From CALFUK01 sp964398295 (lineage in GTDB: Bacteria > Bacteroidota > Bacteroidia > Chitinophagales > Saprospiraceae): 33,862 nucleotides of DNA. The position numbers were made by a program, and so were the translations under genes. Positions 17,001-24,079 of the stretch are shown in pieces. The notes beneath the pieces are model-generated. The model worked only from the letters and a program-made list of their open reading frames with translations, was not told the origin of the DNA and did not search any database. Position 1 is the first letter of the stretch. Each line of letters starts with the position of its first letter. The DNA lies in assembly GCA_964398295.1 (NCBI GenBank), contig CAYNMW010000020.1, positions 1 through 33,862 of the forward strand, read 5' to 3'.

Positions 17001-18262
17001 CTTTGGATTACCACATGTATGGTGCTTCAACAGGAACACTACAGGTAAATATCATGGATCAATCAGGCAAAAAAGCAGTTGTATTCTTCCAATCTGGAGA
17101 TCAAGGAGATAGTTGGTATGATGCAGCAATAAGCTTATCGTCATACATAGGACAAGACATAACAATTGAGATTGAAGCGACTGTAGGACATTCTTATAGA
17201 AGTGATATAGGCATTGATAATGTAAGAGTAAATGACACTCAAGGATGTTCACTAGTTGGCACTTCCTGTGATGATGGAGATGTCTGTACAATAGGCGAGA
17301 AATATGATATTGATTGCAATTGTACAGGAGGGGTATTTACTGACCTTGATCAGGATGGTGTTTGCGCTGGAAATGATATTGATGACACCGATGCATGTCT
17401 ACCAGTTGCAGGTGACGCATGTACTACCTGTGTCTCAACAGTAAATGGTGCATTTTCAGAATTTTTTGAAGGTAGCACAGCTAGTTGGTCACAGTCTACT
17501 TCTGACAACAATCAGTGGAAACAATACTCAGGATCAACTCCTTCAAGTAAGACTGGACCATCTGCTGCATCTCAAGGATCAAATTACATGTATGTTGAAG
17601 CTTCTCATGGTGGATATCCATTTAAAAAGGCTATCATGAACAGTGTATGTATTGACCTCAGCCCATTGAGTGATCCAGAGCTATCATTTGATTATAACAT
17701 GTATGGTTCTTCTATGGGCTCGTTACTTATGTATGTAATCGATATGGCTGATGGGACAAGTACACAAGTGTTCAATCAAGCAGGCAATCAAGGAGAAGAT
17801 TGGAGAACTCATTATGTCAACTTAAGCGCTTTTGCCAATAAGACAATACAGATTAAAATAGAAGCAATTACTGGATTCGGTTTCAGAAGTGATATTGCAA
17901 TAGATAATATATCCGTAGCAAATTCGACTGCAAATTTAAGAGATGAAGCTGAGACTCGAAACTTTGTAGAGTTAGCTAGTGTCGATAAAGTTGAAGAATT
18001 GATTGTAGAAGAATTAGCCATTTATCCAGTACCCGCAGTAAACTACTTCACGGTAGAATACCAGTCTGCGGACGAATCAGAATCAGTTAATTTCTCTCTT
18101 GTGAATACAGCAGGACAGACTGTAAAAACTCAGATCTTGCAGTTAAATAGTGGATTAGTAGAAGAGAAAATACAGCTAGCAGGCTTACCTACTGGTACTT
18201 ATTATGCTACCGTTCAGTCGGATTCAAGCAAAATAAGCAAACAGGTACTTATCGTTAAATAG
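14027..18262 (+). CDS. Giant modular T9SS surface protein with five Ig-like repeats
   Basis: A 1411-residue secreted protein. A signal peptide (residues 1-25, ending NFAQ) precedes a beta-propeller-like domain (about 30-295; ISGMTYNDVTGEFVAIGDGG and GLGCGGNNGIEGVAYD) resembling SdiA-regulated/esterase-like phytase propellers. Five tandem repeats of 92-96 residues begin at about 299, 395, 487, 580 and 674, each with a core like VxWxS..GNxxIELxxxGxxxxTL and a closing Asp-Phe-Ser strand, similar to Kre9/Knh1-type Ig-like repeats. A CARDB-like domain (about 769-905) and two MAM-like jelly rolls (about 915-1075 and 1141-1305) follow, the latter separated by a Cys/Asp-rich linker with possible calcium sites (DLDQDGVCAGNDIDD). 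A type A T9SS sorting domain (about 1330-1411) ends the chain. Likely an adhesin or cell-surface enzyme; the substrate is unknown. Confidence 0.87.
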   Translation: METRKFLYVIGTFIALLLSPLTNFAQCNSTSFGIDTYTVLSSQQAVTITPEISGMTYNDVTGEFVAIGDGGSVARRHPVGIWSAFGVNAYGGSHCLDNRFSDIEAITYISSNGGTHQYAIADERDRALVFVDISNTQTSLSHSSNYLKFSGLGCGGNNGIEGVAYDAASGKMFFATEHSEQKIYSFQVPSNISGQTVNVTEVVDLRDVPGLNTYSTHALDILPNGNIVALVTIPGNGDNGAFARMLVEFNQCGDMLAKMNVQPTISNSAELEGVAVQGNDIYLIGEFGVFYKLTQEAPPSIQVITPGTQGSFTGGSNTQVNWISTNVTGNVEIELRLNGNFISTLKNSTSNDGSELVTLPNINTNTSGYTIRVISKNDTAVFGGSSDFSITVPGTIMVVSPSTGDMFTVGSPMAITWTSQGLSGNLTLELYKGGAFQTLLATNTSNDGLQSVLIPNLADGADYRVRAVSANNGTINDFSGFFSINNPSITVTQPTANPVFSSGDDVTVEWQTAGISGNMKIELFKGGNFITSLANVTTNDGIESVTLPNVNATASDYEIKVTSLVNPMYTDFSGVFAITMQQVFELTNPTGGDMFGSGTYIDVLWNSTYGGTVAIELYKGNTLSTVLTSSTADDGVYTAMLPTVNATATDYSIRLINREDQSVVDFSSLFTITQQDFINVVSPTLNESFFTDNPITINWNSNIGGNVKIDLYENGALINTFSNSTPNDNSETFIIPANLVGGNDCTVRVSSLSNPSVTGESNAFQISSPLANNDVIDLTIQSAGTASQTNGVYSVNGITVINQGSGPVNGSYSLGAYLSIDQNITFSDFRIGTVDTYSNTGAGMTESSSISFDASSLGLANGNYYFGLVVDEFDDQSESDEFNNGSALVSPLVSVIAGGGGGNNSGTCDDIANTPTTEGFEQGLGNWTQASDDDMEWTRTNASTPSFLTGPTAASEGNFFLFTESSNGNRNKTARLIGSCIDLSNTVSPRLTLDYHMYGASTGTLQVNIMDQSGKKAVVFFQSGDQGDSWYDAAISLSSYIGQDITIEIEATVGHSYRSDIGIDNVRVNDTQGCSLVGTSCDDGDVCTIGEKYDIDCNCTGGVFTDLDQDGVCAGNDIDDTDACLPVAGDACTTCVSTVNGAFSEFFEGSTASWSQSTSDNNQWKQYSGSTPSSKTGPSAASQGSNYMYVEASHGGYPFKKAIMNSVCIDLSPLSDPELSFDYNMYGSSMGSLLMYVIDMADGTSTQVFNQAGNQGEDWRTHYVNLSAFANKTIQIKIEAITGFGFRSDIAIDNISVANSTANLRDEAETRNFVELASVDKVEELIVEELAIYPVPAVNYFTVEYQSADESESVNFSLVNTAGQTVKTQILQLNSGLVEEKIQLAGLPTGTYYATVQSDSSKISKQVLIVK
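14921..16330 (+). repeat. Five tandem coding repeats of about 280 bases
   Basis: These encode the five Ig-like modules of the surface protein; starts fall near 14921, 15209, 15485, 15764 and 16046. Recurrent phrases include TSNDG/TTNDG/TADDG in mid-repeat and a DFSGxFxI-type ending. Divergence between copies is substantial, so these are old duplications rather than recent expansions. Confidence 0.8.
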
Positions 18263-18292
18263 GTGATCTAAGTCATATATTATTTAAGGTTG

Positions 18293-18324
18293 ACCAGAGT
18301 CTTTGTCGAGGCTCTGGTTTTTTT
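18293..18324 (+). terminator. Rho-independent terminator after the surface-protein gene
   Basis: ACCAGAG pairs with CTCTGGT around a 12-base loop and runs directly into a seven-base T-tract. It lies 30 bases after the stop codon at 18262. This is the clearest intrinsic terminator in the window. Confidence 0.85.
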
Positions 18325-18509
18325 ATTTAGACTTTTCGATGTTGAGTGCATCCACGCATCAGACTATCTGTCTATTCTGTTAAAAGTGAAGTTAATCACT
18401 CACTTATGGGCTAAAAAATGTCCTTTTACAAGAGCTCTATTTGCTACATTAATACAGACGATTTAATCTCAACTATGAATTTTAGAGTAGAAAACACGTA
18501 CTTTGCTGC

Positions 18510-19736
18510 ATGACGTTTGAAGAATTAGGCCTAGGAGAGGAGATTTTGAACGCTTTATACTATATGAATTTTGATAAAGCAACCGCAATACAGCAACAGG
18601 CAATACCCATTATTCTTGAAGGAAACGATTTGCTAGCTTGTGCGCAGACCGGGACTGGAAAAACAGCTGCATTTATACTCCCTATCCTCCAGAGACTTTG
18701 CAATGACAAAACGAATAAGACGGAATGTCTAATCGTCGTACCTACTAGAGAGTTGGCATTACAAATAGATCAAGAACTTGAGGGCTTTTCTTATTATACA
18801 AACATGAGTTCAATCGCTATATATGGTGGTGGTTCAGGAGAAGACTGGGAACGACAGAAGCGAGCTTTAAAAAGTGGTACACAAATCATTGTAGCTACTC
18901 CAGGTAAATTGCTCACATATATCAATATGAAGTATATCGATCTTGATAGTATTCGCTATTTGATACTGGATGAAGCTGATCGCATGCTTGATATAGGATT
19001 TCAGGATGACATTGAAAACATCGTGAAATCATTGGTGAATCGTGAGCAAACCTTAATGTTTAGTGCCACAATGCCTTCTAAAATCAGATCGCTGGCAAAA
19101 ACGATTTTAAAAGACCCTGAAGAAATTGTGATCGCACTATCCAAACCAGCCGCAGGTGTATTACAAGCTGCTTACCTTGCTCACGAACGTCAAAAACTGC
19201 AGTTGCTAGTGCATCTTATCAAGGATAAACCAAATTATAAGAGCATTCTGGTGTTCAGTTCAACCAAGAAAAAAATATCCGAAATAACACAAGCGCTGCG
19301 ACGTAAAAACGAGAATGCTGATGCAATTTCCTCAAATCTTGAGCAATCTGACAGAGAAAAAGTGCTGTTGAAATTTAGAGCCAAACAAACAAGAATACTA
19401 GTAGCTACAGATGTTATCAGTAGAGGCATAGATATAAAGGACATCAATCTGGTTATCAATTATGATGTACCAGGAGATGCTGAAGATTATGTGCATAGAA
19501 TTGGAAGAACTGCTAGAGCGGATACCACCGGAGTGGCTATTACCTTTATTAATGAGGATGATATTATGAAATTTCATCGCATTGAAAAGCTTATTGAAAA
19601 GGAGGTCAAAAAAATTGATTTACCTGAATTTATTGGTAAAGGGCCAGAATGGAAGGTGCATAAGGGAAGACCCAAAAAGAAATACCACAAACGATCTGGT
19701 AACAAAAACAGGAACAGGAATCAAAAAAGAAGATAA
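18510..19736 (+). CDS. DEAD-box RNA helicase
   Basis: A 408-residue ATP-dependent RNA helicase with all core motifs: Q motif (TFEELGLGEEIL through ATAIQQQAIP), motif I AQTGTGKTAAF, VPTRELA, ATPGKLL, motif II LDEADRM, motif III FSATMPSK, ATDVISRGIDI and motif VI HRIGRTAR. The tail (about 385-408) is short and very basic (KKKYHKRSGNKNRNRNQKRR), as in RhlE-type helicases that contact rRNA or structured mRNA. A TACTTTG box lies four bases before the ATG, so the transcript may be nearly leaderless. The subgroup (RhlE-like) is inferred from the short basic tail. Confidence 0.93.
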   Translation: MTFEELGLGEEILNALYYMNFDKATAIQQQAIPIILEGNDLLACAQTGTGKTAAFILPILQRLCNDKTNKTECLIVVPTRELALQIDQELEGFSYYTNMSSIAIYGGGSGEDWERQKRALKSGTQIIVATPGKLLTYINMKYIDLDSIRYLILDEADRMLDIGFQDDIENIVKSLVNREQTLMFSATMPSKIRSLAKTILKDPEEIVIALSKPAAGVLQAAYLAHERQKLQLLVHLIKDKPNYKSILVFSSTKKKISEITQALRRKNENADAISSNLEQSDREKVLLKFRAKQTRILVATDVISRGIDIKDINLVINYDVPGDAEDYVHRIGRTARADTTGVAITFINEDDIMKFHRIEKLIEKEVKKIDLPEFIGKGPEWKVHKGRPKKKYHKRSGNKNRNRNQKRR

Positions 19737-19853
19737 ATAGTTGAGTTTCCTCAATAAAACAAAAGAGTTTACCAATTATTACTTTAATCCTTTCTTCTAG
19801 ATTAGCATTTCTGTATTGAATGATAATATCTTTATCTCTAGATAACCATTATA

Positions 19854-21008
19854 ATGAATACTCAGGAAACAATTGTAGAAGTCCAACTTGATTCTGTTGA
19901 AGATGCAATCCGCGATATACGTGCAGGCAAGATCATCATTGTTGTTGATGATGAAGACCGTGAAAATGAAGGTGATTTTATTTGTGCCGCAGAGTTAATT
20001 ACTCCTGACCTAATCAATTTCATGGCCAAACATGGAAGAGGATTAATTTGCACGCCTATTACAGAGCAACTTGCACAGGACTTGAACCTCAATATGATGG
20101 TAAATACAAATACTGCTTTGCACGAAACTGCATTTACTGTATCCATTGATTACACCAAAGACGGTTGCACAACTGGGATTTCTACTTACGATCGTGCTAC
20201 AGGTATCAAAGCATTGACAAAGGAAGGTACACAAGGAACAGATTATGCCAGACCCGGCCACATCTTCCCTCTCATCGCCAAAGATGGTGGCGTATTGAGA
20301 CGAACCGGACATACAGAAGCAGCAGTTGATCTTGCAACGCTTGCTGGTCTTTATCCAGCAGGAGTTTTAGTAGAAATTTTAAATGAAGATGGGACAATGG
20401 CTAGATTGCCTGAACTGATGAAAATCGCAAAACACTTTGATCTAAAAATAATCAGTATCAAAGATTTGGTGAATCACAGGATGAGCAAGGAAAGGCTAAT
20501 CAAACAAGATGTAACTGTATCATTTGAAACAAAATTTGGAAAATTTGATGTCATCGGTTTTACAGAAAAGAATACAAACACTACACATCTTGTCATTAAA
20601 AAAGGAGAATGGGTAGATGACGAACCTGTTTTAGTACGTGTTCATTCATCCTCCAATACAGGAGACATTCTTGGAGCTCTGCTCTTGGGACATGCTGAAC
20701 AATTACAACAGACTCTAAAGAAGATAGCAGAAGAAGGTGAAGGCATTTTGTTGTATTTGAGACAAGATGAGACAGAGAATTCATTACTTGAAACACTTAG
20801 GCTTTTAAAGACACAACAAGATTTAGGTAAAAAATTGAATCCATATCCACACGTTACTTCAAGTAGTGTACAGCGGAATTTTGGAATCGGAGCTCAAATC
20901 CTAAATGAATTAGGCGTTCGTAAAATAAAACTATTGACAAATAACCCTAAACGAAGGGTCGCCCTTGATGGTTATGGTTTGGAGATAGTAGAAAACATTC
21001 CGTACTAA
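19854..21008 (+). CDS. ribB: DHBP synthase fused to a degenerate GTP cyclohydrolase II domain (RibBX type)
   Basis: A 384-residue riboflavin-pathway protein. Residues about 8-205 are 3,4-dihydroxy-2-butanone-4-phosphate synthase with acidic loop DDEDRENEGDF, the central GCTTGISTYDRA and RRTGHTEAAVDLATL, all intact. The second half aligns throughout with GTP cyclohydrolase II (FGIGAQILNELGVRKIKLL and TNNPKRRVALDGYGLE are conserved). However, the zinc site HSECLTGD..RCDCG reads HSSSNTGD..LLGHA, with the three Cys replaced by Ser, Leu and His, and RQEGRGIGL reads RQDETENSL, losing the catalytic Arg. The second domain should therefore be inactive. It converges with and overlaps the nitroreductase gene by four bases. 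Confidence 0.9.
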   Translation: MNTQETIVEVQLDSVEDAIRDIRAGKIIIVVDDEDRENEGDFICAAELITPDLINFMAKHGRGLICTPITEQLAQDLNLNMMVNTNTALHETAFTVSIDYTKDGCTTGISTYDRATGIKALTKEGTQGTDYARPGHIFPLIAKDGGVLRRTGHTEAAVDLATLAGLYPAGVLVEILNEDGTMARLPELMKIAKHFDLKIISIKDLVNHRMSKERLIKQDVTVSFETKFGKFDVIGFTEKNTNTTHLVIKKGEWVDDEPVLVRVHSSSNTGDILGALLLGHAEQLQQTLKKIAEEGEGILLYLRQDETENSLLETLRLLKTQQDLGKKLNPYPHVTSSSVQRNFGIGAQILNELGVRKIKLLTNNPKRRVALDGYGLEIVENIPY

Positions 21009-21631
21009 AGAAAATCAACAAATTCTGAGATTTCCTTTCTCACCTTTTTGGCATGTTGCTTCTGATCAGCAATACTTCTGAATCCAGCTGCCATCACAAC
21101 AGTAGAACGTAGTCCTTGTTCTTCCAAATTCAAGATTCTGTCATATTCTGTCGAAACAAATCCTTCCATTGGACAAGTATCAATCTGTAATTCTGCACTT
21201 CCTGCTAGTAAGAATCCCAATGCTAAATACGCTTGTTTTTGTGCCCATTCTATTTTTTGATTTTCACTCTTATTTGCCAAAAAACCTTTAATGGTCGCGC
21301 TATAGGTTTCTAACTGAGCAACAGGCACATTGTGTACAGAAGAAGCTTTCGATATATAGTGATCGACACTTTGGTCATTGATTTGATTCTTGACACTAAA
21401 CACAAAAAGATGTGAACAGTCACCTATTTGAGCTTGCCCATATGAGGCAACTTGTAATTCCGATAACCGATCCTTATCACTGATGACATGAAGATGAAAG
21501 GGTTGGAGTCCGAAAGATGTTGGTGCGTGTCTCGCAATTTCAACTAAAGAATGAAGTTGCTCTTCTGACAATGATTTGTCAGCATCAAATTTCTTTGTGG
21601 CGTATCGCCATTTCAAGTTTTTCATAAACAT
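21005..21631 (-). CDS. Nitroreductase-family NAD(P)H oxidoreductase
   Basis: A 208-residue FMN-dependent oxidoreductase of the NfsB/NfnB type. The N-terminal FMN-phosphate motif is RYATKKFDADKSLS, and APTSFGLQPFHLHVI follows. The second cofactor region is ALGFLLAGSAELQIDTCPMEGF, and a C-terminal basic tail follows VVMAAGF. Members reduce nitroaromatics, quinones or flavins; the physiological substrate is unknown. There are two possible ATGs (21631 and 21625) two codons apart. It is downstream of, and 25 bases from, the DinB-like lipoprotein gene, and so is probably cotranscribed with it. Confidence 0.88.
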   Translation of the reverse strand: MFMKNLKWRYATKKFDADKSLSEEQLHSLVEIARHAPTSFGLQPFHLHVISDKDRLSELQVASYGQAQIGDCSHLFVFSVKNQINDQSVDHYISKASSVHNVPVAQLETYSATIKGFLANKSENQKIEWAQKQAYLALGFLLAGSAELQIDTCPMEGFVSTEYDRILNLEEQGLRSTVVMAAGFRSIADQKQHAKKVRKEISEFVDFL

Positions 21632-21656
21632 TAATGAACTTAAATAATGGTATTGT

Positions 21657-22346
21657 TTATTCCTTCAATTGGATATCTCCTCTAAACACGTTGACGGCTG
21701 GATGCATTGGATTACCTGAGGATCTTCGGAAGCTAACTATTTGACCAACGTGATAAATAGCGTCTGCCATTGGACCATTCAACAAATTCCAAAAAGGGAC
21801 TTCTGATTGGGTTTCTCCCCTTTGGAAAATAATCGTATTGTTTTCTATTTCTGACATTCCTTCAAAAGCATCACTGGCACCTTTAAAATTGAGTAATGTT
21901 AGTTTTCTCAATTCTTCAAATTCCACATCTGGCATTTCAAGAGGTCGAATGTTCGGTTGTTTTGTAGCAGTATTTTTAATCATTAGAGAAAGTCCATACA
22001 AATGATCAAGCACATCCTTAGCAGATCTGCCTTCATTCCCCGGAAGGTAAGCTAAGTCCTCTGCTCTTAATTGGTGGGTAGCCCAATGATATCGAAAACC
22101 CAAACCATCAATCACTCTGGACAACACAGACCCTGCTGAACCGTCCGTGGGTGTGCCCTCTATTCTTGCGTATGGAATACTAGGATCTAGTTCACTTTCT
22201 TTCAAGCCTATTGATAGCGACTCAATTTTTTGTACTTGCTTTTCCTCCACTTTATTCTCTATTTGTTTTTCGACTGTATTGATATCTTGTGATTTGCAAG
22301 CGAAAAAACCAAACAGGAACAGAACGAATATGTAGTTGATGGGCAT
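21657..22346 (-). CDS. DinB-like putative lipoprotein
   Basis: 229 residues. A hydrophobic leader (INYIFVLFLFGFFACKS) ends in a plausible though non-canonical lipobox with Cys17, followed by a charged, probably coiled linker (EKQIENKVEEKQVQK). The rest resembles the DinB/YfiT four-helix metal-binding fold: RYHWATHQL, VLDHLYGLSLMI and DAIYHVGQIVSFRRSSGNP offer the three spaced histidines typical of that superfamily. DinB-type proteins include thiol-dependent transferases and uncharacterised members; an envelope-located version is less usual. Its promoter is a textbook match, and the nitroreductase gene follows in the same direction. Confidence 0.7.
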   Translation of the reverse strand: MPINYIFVLFLFGFFACKSQDINTVEKQIENKVEEKQVQKIESLSIGLKESELDPSIPYARIEGTPTDGSAGSVLSRVIDGLGFRYHWATHQLRAEDLAYLPGNEGRSAKDVLDHLYGLSLMIKNTATKQPNIRPLEMPDVEFEELRKLTLLNFKGASDAFEGMSEIENNTIIFQRGETQSEVPFWNLLNGPMADAIYHVGQIVSFRRSSGNPMHPAVNVFRGDIQLKE

Positions 22347-22360
22347 AAACTAATTTTTGG

Positions 22361-22390
22361 CAAAAATACTTGAGTTATTGAAGAAGTCAA
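22361..22390 (-). promoter_or_regulatory. Bacteroidota-type promoter for the DinB-like gene
   Basis: On the minus strand, TTG (22390-22388), a 19-base spacer and TATTTTTG (22368-22361) match the TTG-N19-TAnnTTTG consensus at all fixed positions. The start codon follows 14 bases after the -7 box, giving a very short leader. Confidence 0.72.
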
Positions 22391-22486
22391 TGGGGAATAA
22401 AATTATGTAAACATTAATTAATTCATAATGTGTATTTAATTGATTATTAGTTATTTAATTCATATTAAATTGTGTGAATGATTGTT

Positions 22487-22494
22487 TACTTTTG
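22487..22494 (+). promoter_or_regulatory. Candidate -7 box for trpD
   Basis: TACTTTTG matches TAnnTTTG and lies 20 bases before the trpD ATG in a very AT-rich stretch. The expected -33 position reads TTA rather than TTG. Confidence 0.45.
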
Positions 22495-22514
22495 AGAATT
22501 AATTACAAAATCAG

Positions 22515-23522
22515 ATGGCGGAGTATAACATTAAGGCATACTTAAACAGGCTTTTTCAGAAAGAAGTACTTACTAAAAAGGAATCAAAAGAGATTCTTTT
22601 GCAGATAGGAAATGGCAATGTGGAAGCACACCAGACAGCTGCATTGTTGACCTGCTATCAGATGAGACCAATCACTGCTCAAGAGCTTGCTGGTTTCAGA
22701 GATGCGATGATTGAGTTGTGTAGAAAAATAGAATTTGCAAATGGAGATCTCATTGATATAGTTGGTACAGGAGGTGATGGCAAAAACACCTTTAACATCT
22801 CCACGGTGACATCATTCGTTGTAGCTGGAGCAGGATATAAGGTTGCCAAGCACGGTAATAAAGGAGTGTCTTCTCCGTGTGGATCTTCTAATGTTCTAGA
22901 AGAACTTGGGTATTCATTTTCTACTGAATTCGATACTTTGAAAGAGGATCTTGACAGAAGTAATTTTTGTTTTTTTCACGCTCCATTCTTCCATCCTGCC
23001 ATGAAAGAAGTGGTGCCTATCAGAAAAGCAATGCAGGTAAAAACGTTTTTTAATGTGATGGGACCATTATTAAATCCTTCACAACCAAAGCAACAATTAT
23101 CTGGCGTTTATCATGAATCTATTCTTCCTCTTTATGCAAAGGTATTTGAAGAGATGGACATCAATTTTGCAGTCATTTATGCCCATGATGGTTACGACGA
23201 AATATCGTTAACTGGTGATTTTACCATTGTTACCAATGATGGAAGCACCAACTACAGTCCTGAAGACATCGGTTTTTCTACTGTAATTCCAGAAGAGCTT
23301 TTTGGCGGGAATACGGTCAGTGAGGCAGCAGACATTTTCCGCAATATCCTTAATGGAAAAGGAACAGAAGCTCAAAACAATGTCGTACTTGCCAATGCAG
23401 CTTTCGCCATTCAATGTTTTGATCAGAACAAGTCAATTGAAAAATGCATTTCAGAAGCAAGAGAATCTCTCCAATCAGGAAGTGCTTATCAGAAGTTATT
23501 ACTGGCTACACATACAATTTGA
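22515..23522 (+). CDS. trpD: Anthranilate phosphoribosyltransferase
   Basis: A 335-residue enzyme that transfers phosphoribosyl from PRPP to anthranilate in tryptophan synthesis. The PRPP loop is DIVGTGGDGKNTFNIST (glycine-rich part from residue 84). KHGNKGVSSPCGSSNVLEEL is the next conserved block, with Asn where many enzymes have Asp. The metal pair Asp-Glu is in HDGYDEISLTG, and FFNVMGPLLNP is a family signature. No other trp genes flank it, so the tryptophan pathway genes are split in this genome. It begins at ATG shortly after a -7-like box. Confidence 0.93.
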   Translation: MAEYNIKAYLNRLFQKEVLTKKESKEILLQIGNGNVEAHQTAALLTCYQMRPITAQELAGFRDAMIELCRKIEFANGDLIDIVGTGGDGKNTFNISTVTSFVVAGAGYKVAKHGNKGVSSPCGSSNVLEELGYSFSTEFDTLKEDLDRSNFCFFHAPFFHPAMKEVVPIRKAMQVKTFFNVMGPLLNPSQPKQQLSGVYHESILPLYAKVFEEMDINFAVIYAHDGYDEISLTGDFTIVTNDGSTNYSPEDIGFSTVIPEELFGGNTVSEAADIFRNILNGKGTEAQNNVVLANAAFAIQCFDQNKSIEKCISEARESLQSGSAYQKLLLATHTI

Positions 23523-23591
23523 CAATAAGTATCGCGCAATAGGTCGAGACCATTGGACCATTTTAAAACACATATTTAAATGTAAAAGAAC

Positions 23592-23599
23592 TAATTTTG
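23592..23599 (+). promoter_or_regulatory. Candidate -7 box for the SUI1-like gene
   Basis: TAATTTTG matches TAnnTTTG and lies 23 bases before the ATG at 23623. No TTG is found at the expected -33 spacing. Confidence 0.4.
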
Positions 23600-23622
23600 C
23601 AGTACAATTATGATCACATACA

Positions 23623-23982
23623 ATGGGTAAAGAAAAGAAACCTGTTTCCTTAAGCTGGGAAGATTTCCAGTCAATGGGTAATCCTGAAGATGCTCCAAAG
23701 TCTGAAGAACCAATAGACGATTTGGAATCTTCGAAGCGTTCAATGGTTGTACGTGTTTATCTGGAACGTAAAAAGCGAGGAGGCAAGACTGCCACAATTA
23801 TTAAAGGTCTAGATCTTTATGATGATGAATTGGAGGCTTTAGCGAAAAAGTTGAAAAGCACATTGGGTGTAGGTGGAGCTGTAAAAAAAGGGGAAATCGT
23901 ATTGCAAGGTGATAAGCGGATCAAAACATGTGACTATTTAAAAAAACAGGGTTACAGCAATACTAAAAATGCAGGTGCTTAA
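23623..23982 (+). CDS. SUI1/eIF1-like translation factor (YciH family)
   Basis: 119 residues. The C-terminal 70 residues are the SUI1 fold of bacterial YciH and eukaryotic/archaeal eIF1: VRVYLERKKRGGKTATIIKG, then TLGVGGAVKKGEIVLQGDK and a final helix. The first 45 residues are polar and probably disordered. eIF1 controls start-codon fidelity on the small ribosomal subunit; the bacterial role is only partly understood (discrimination of unusual initiation complexes in E. coli). It is a single gene between trpD and nhaD. Confidence 0.9.
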   Translation: MGKEKKPVSLSWEDFQSMGNPEDAPKSEEPIDDLESSKRSMVVRVYLERKKRGGKTATIIKGLDLYDDELEALAKKLKSTLGVGGAVKKGEIVLQGDKRIKTCDYLKKQGYSNTKNAGA

Positions 23983-24079
23983 AGTAGATCAATCTAGTTT
24001 ATTATATTGCACTTTCGAATCAAGATGGGCTTTTGAGGACTTTTCCGATCCATGTTCATTTGACAAAAATTGATATCAG

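Noticed and set aside
22515..23522. trpD as a possibly inactive paralogue because of Asn in the SSNVLEELG motif
   Set aside because: The PRPP loop, the Asp-Glu metal pair and the rest of the signature are intact, and Bacteroidota TrpD sequences vary here, so normal function is more likely.
23541..23558. GGTCGAGACC and nearby GGACC as a terminator after trpD
   Set aside because: The loop is only two bases in the short palindrome and no T-tract follows at the right distance.
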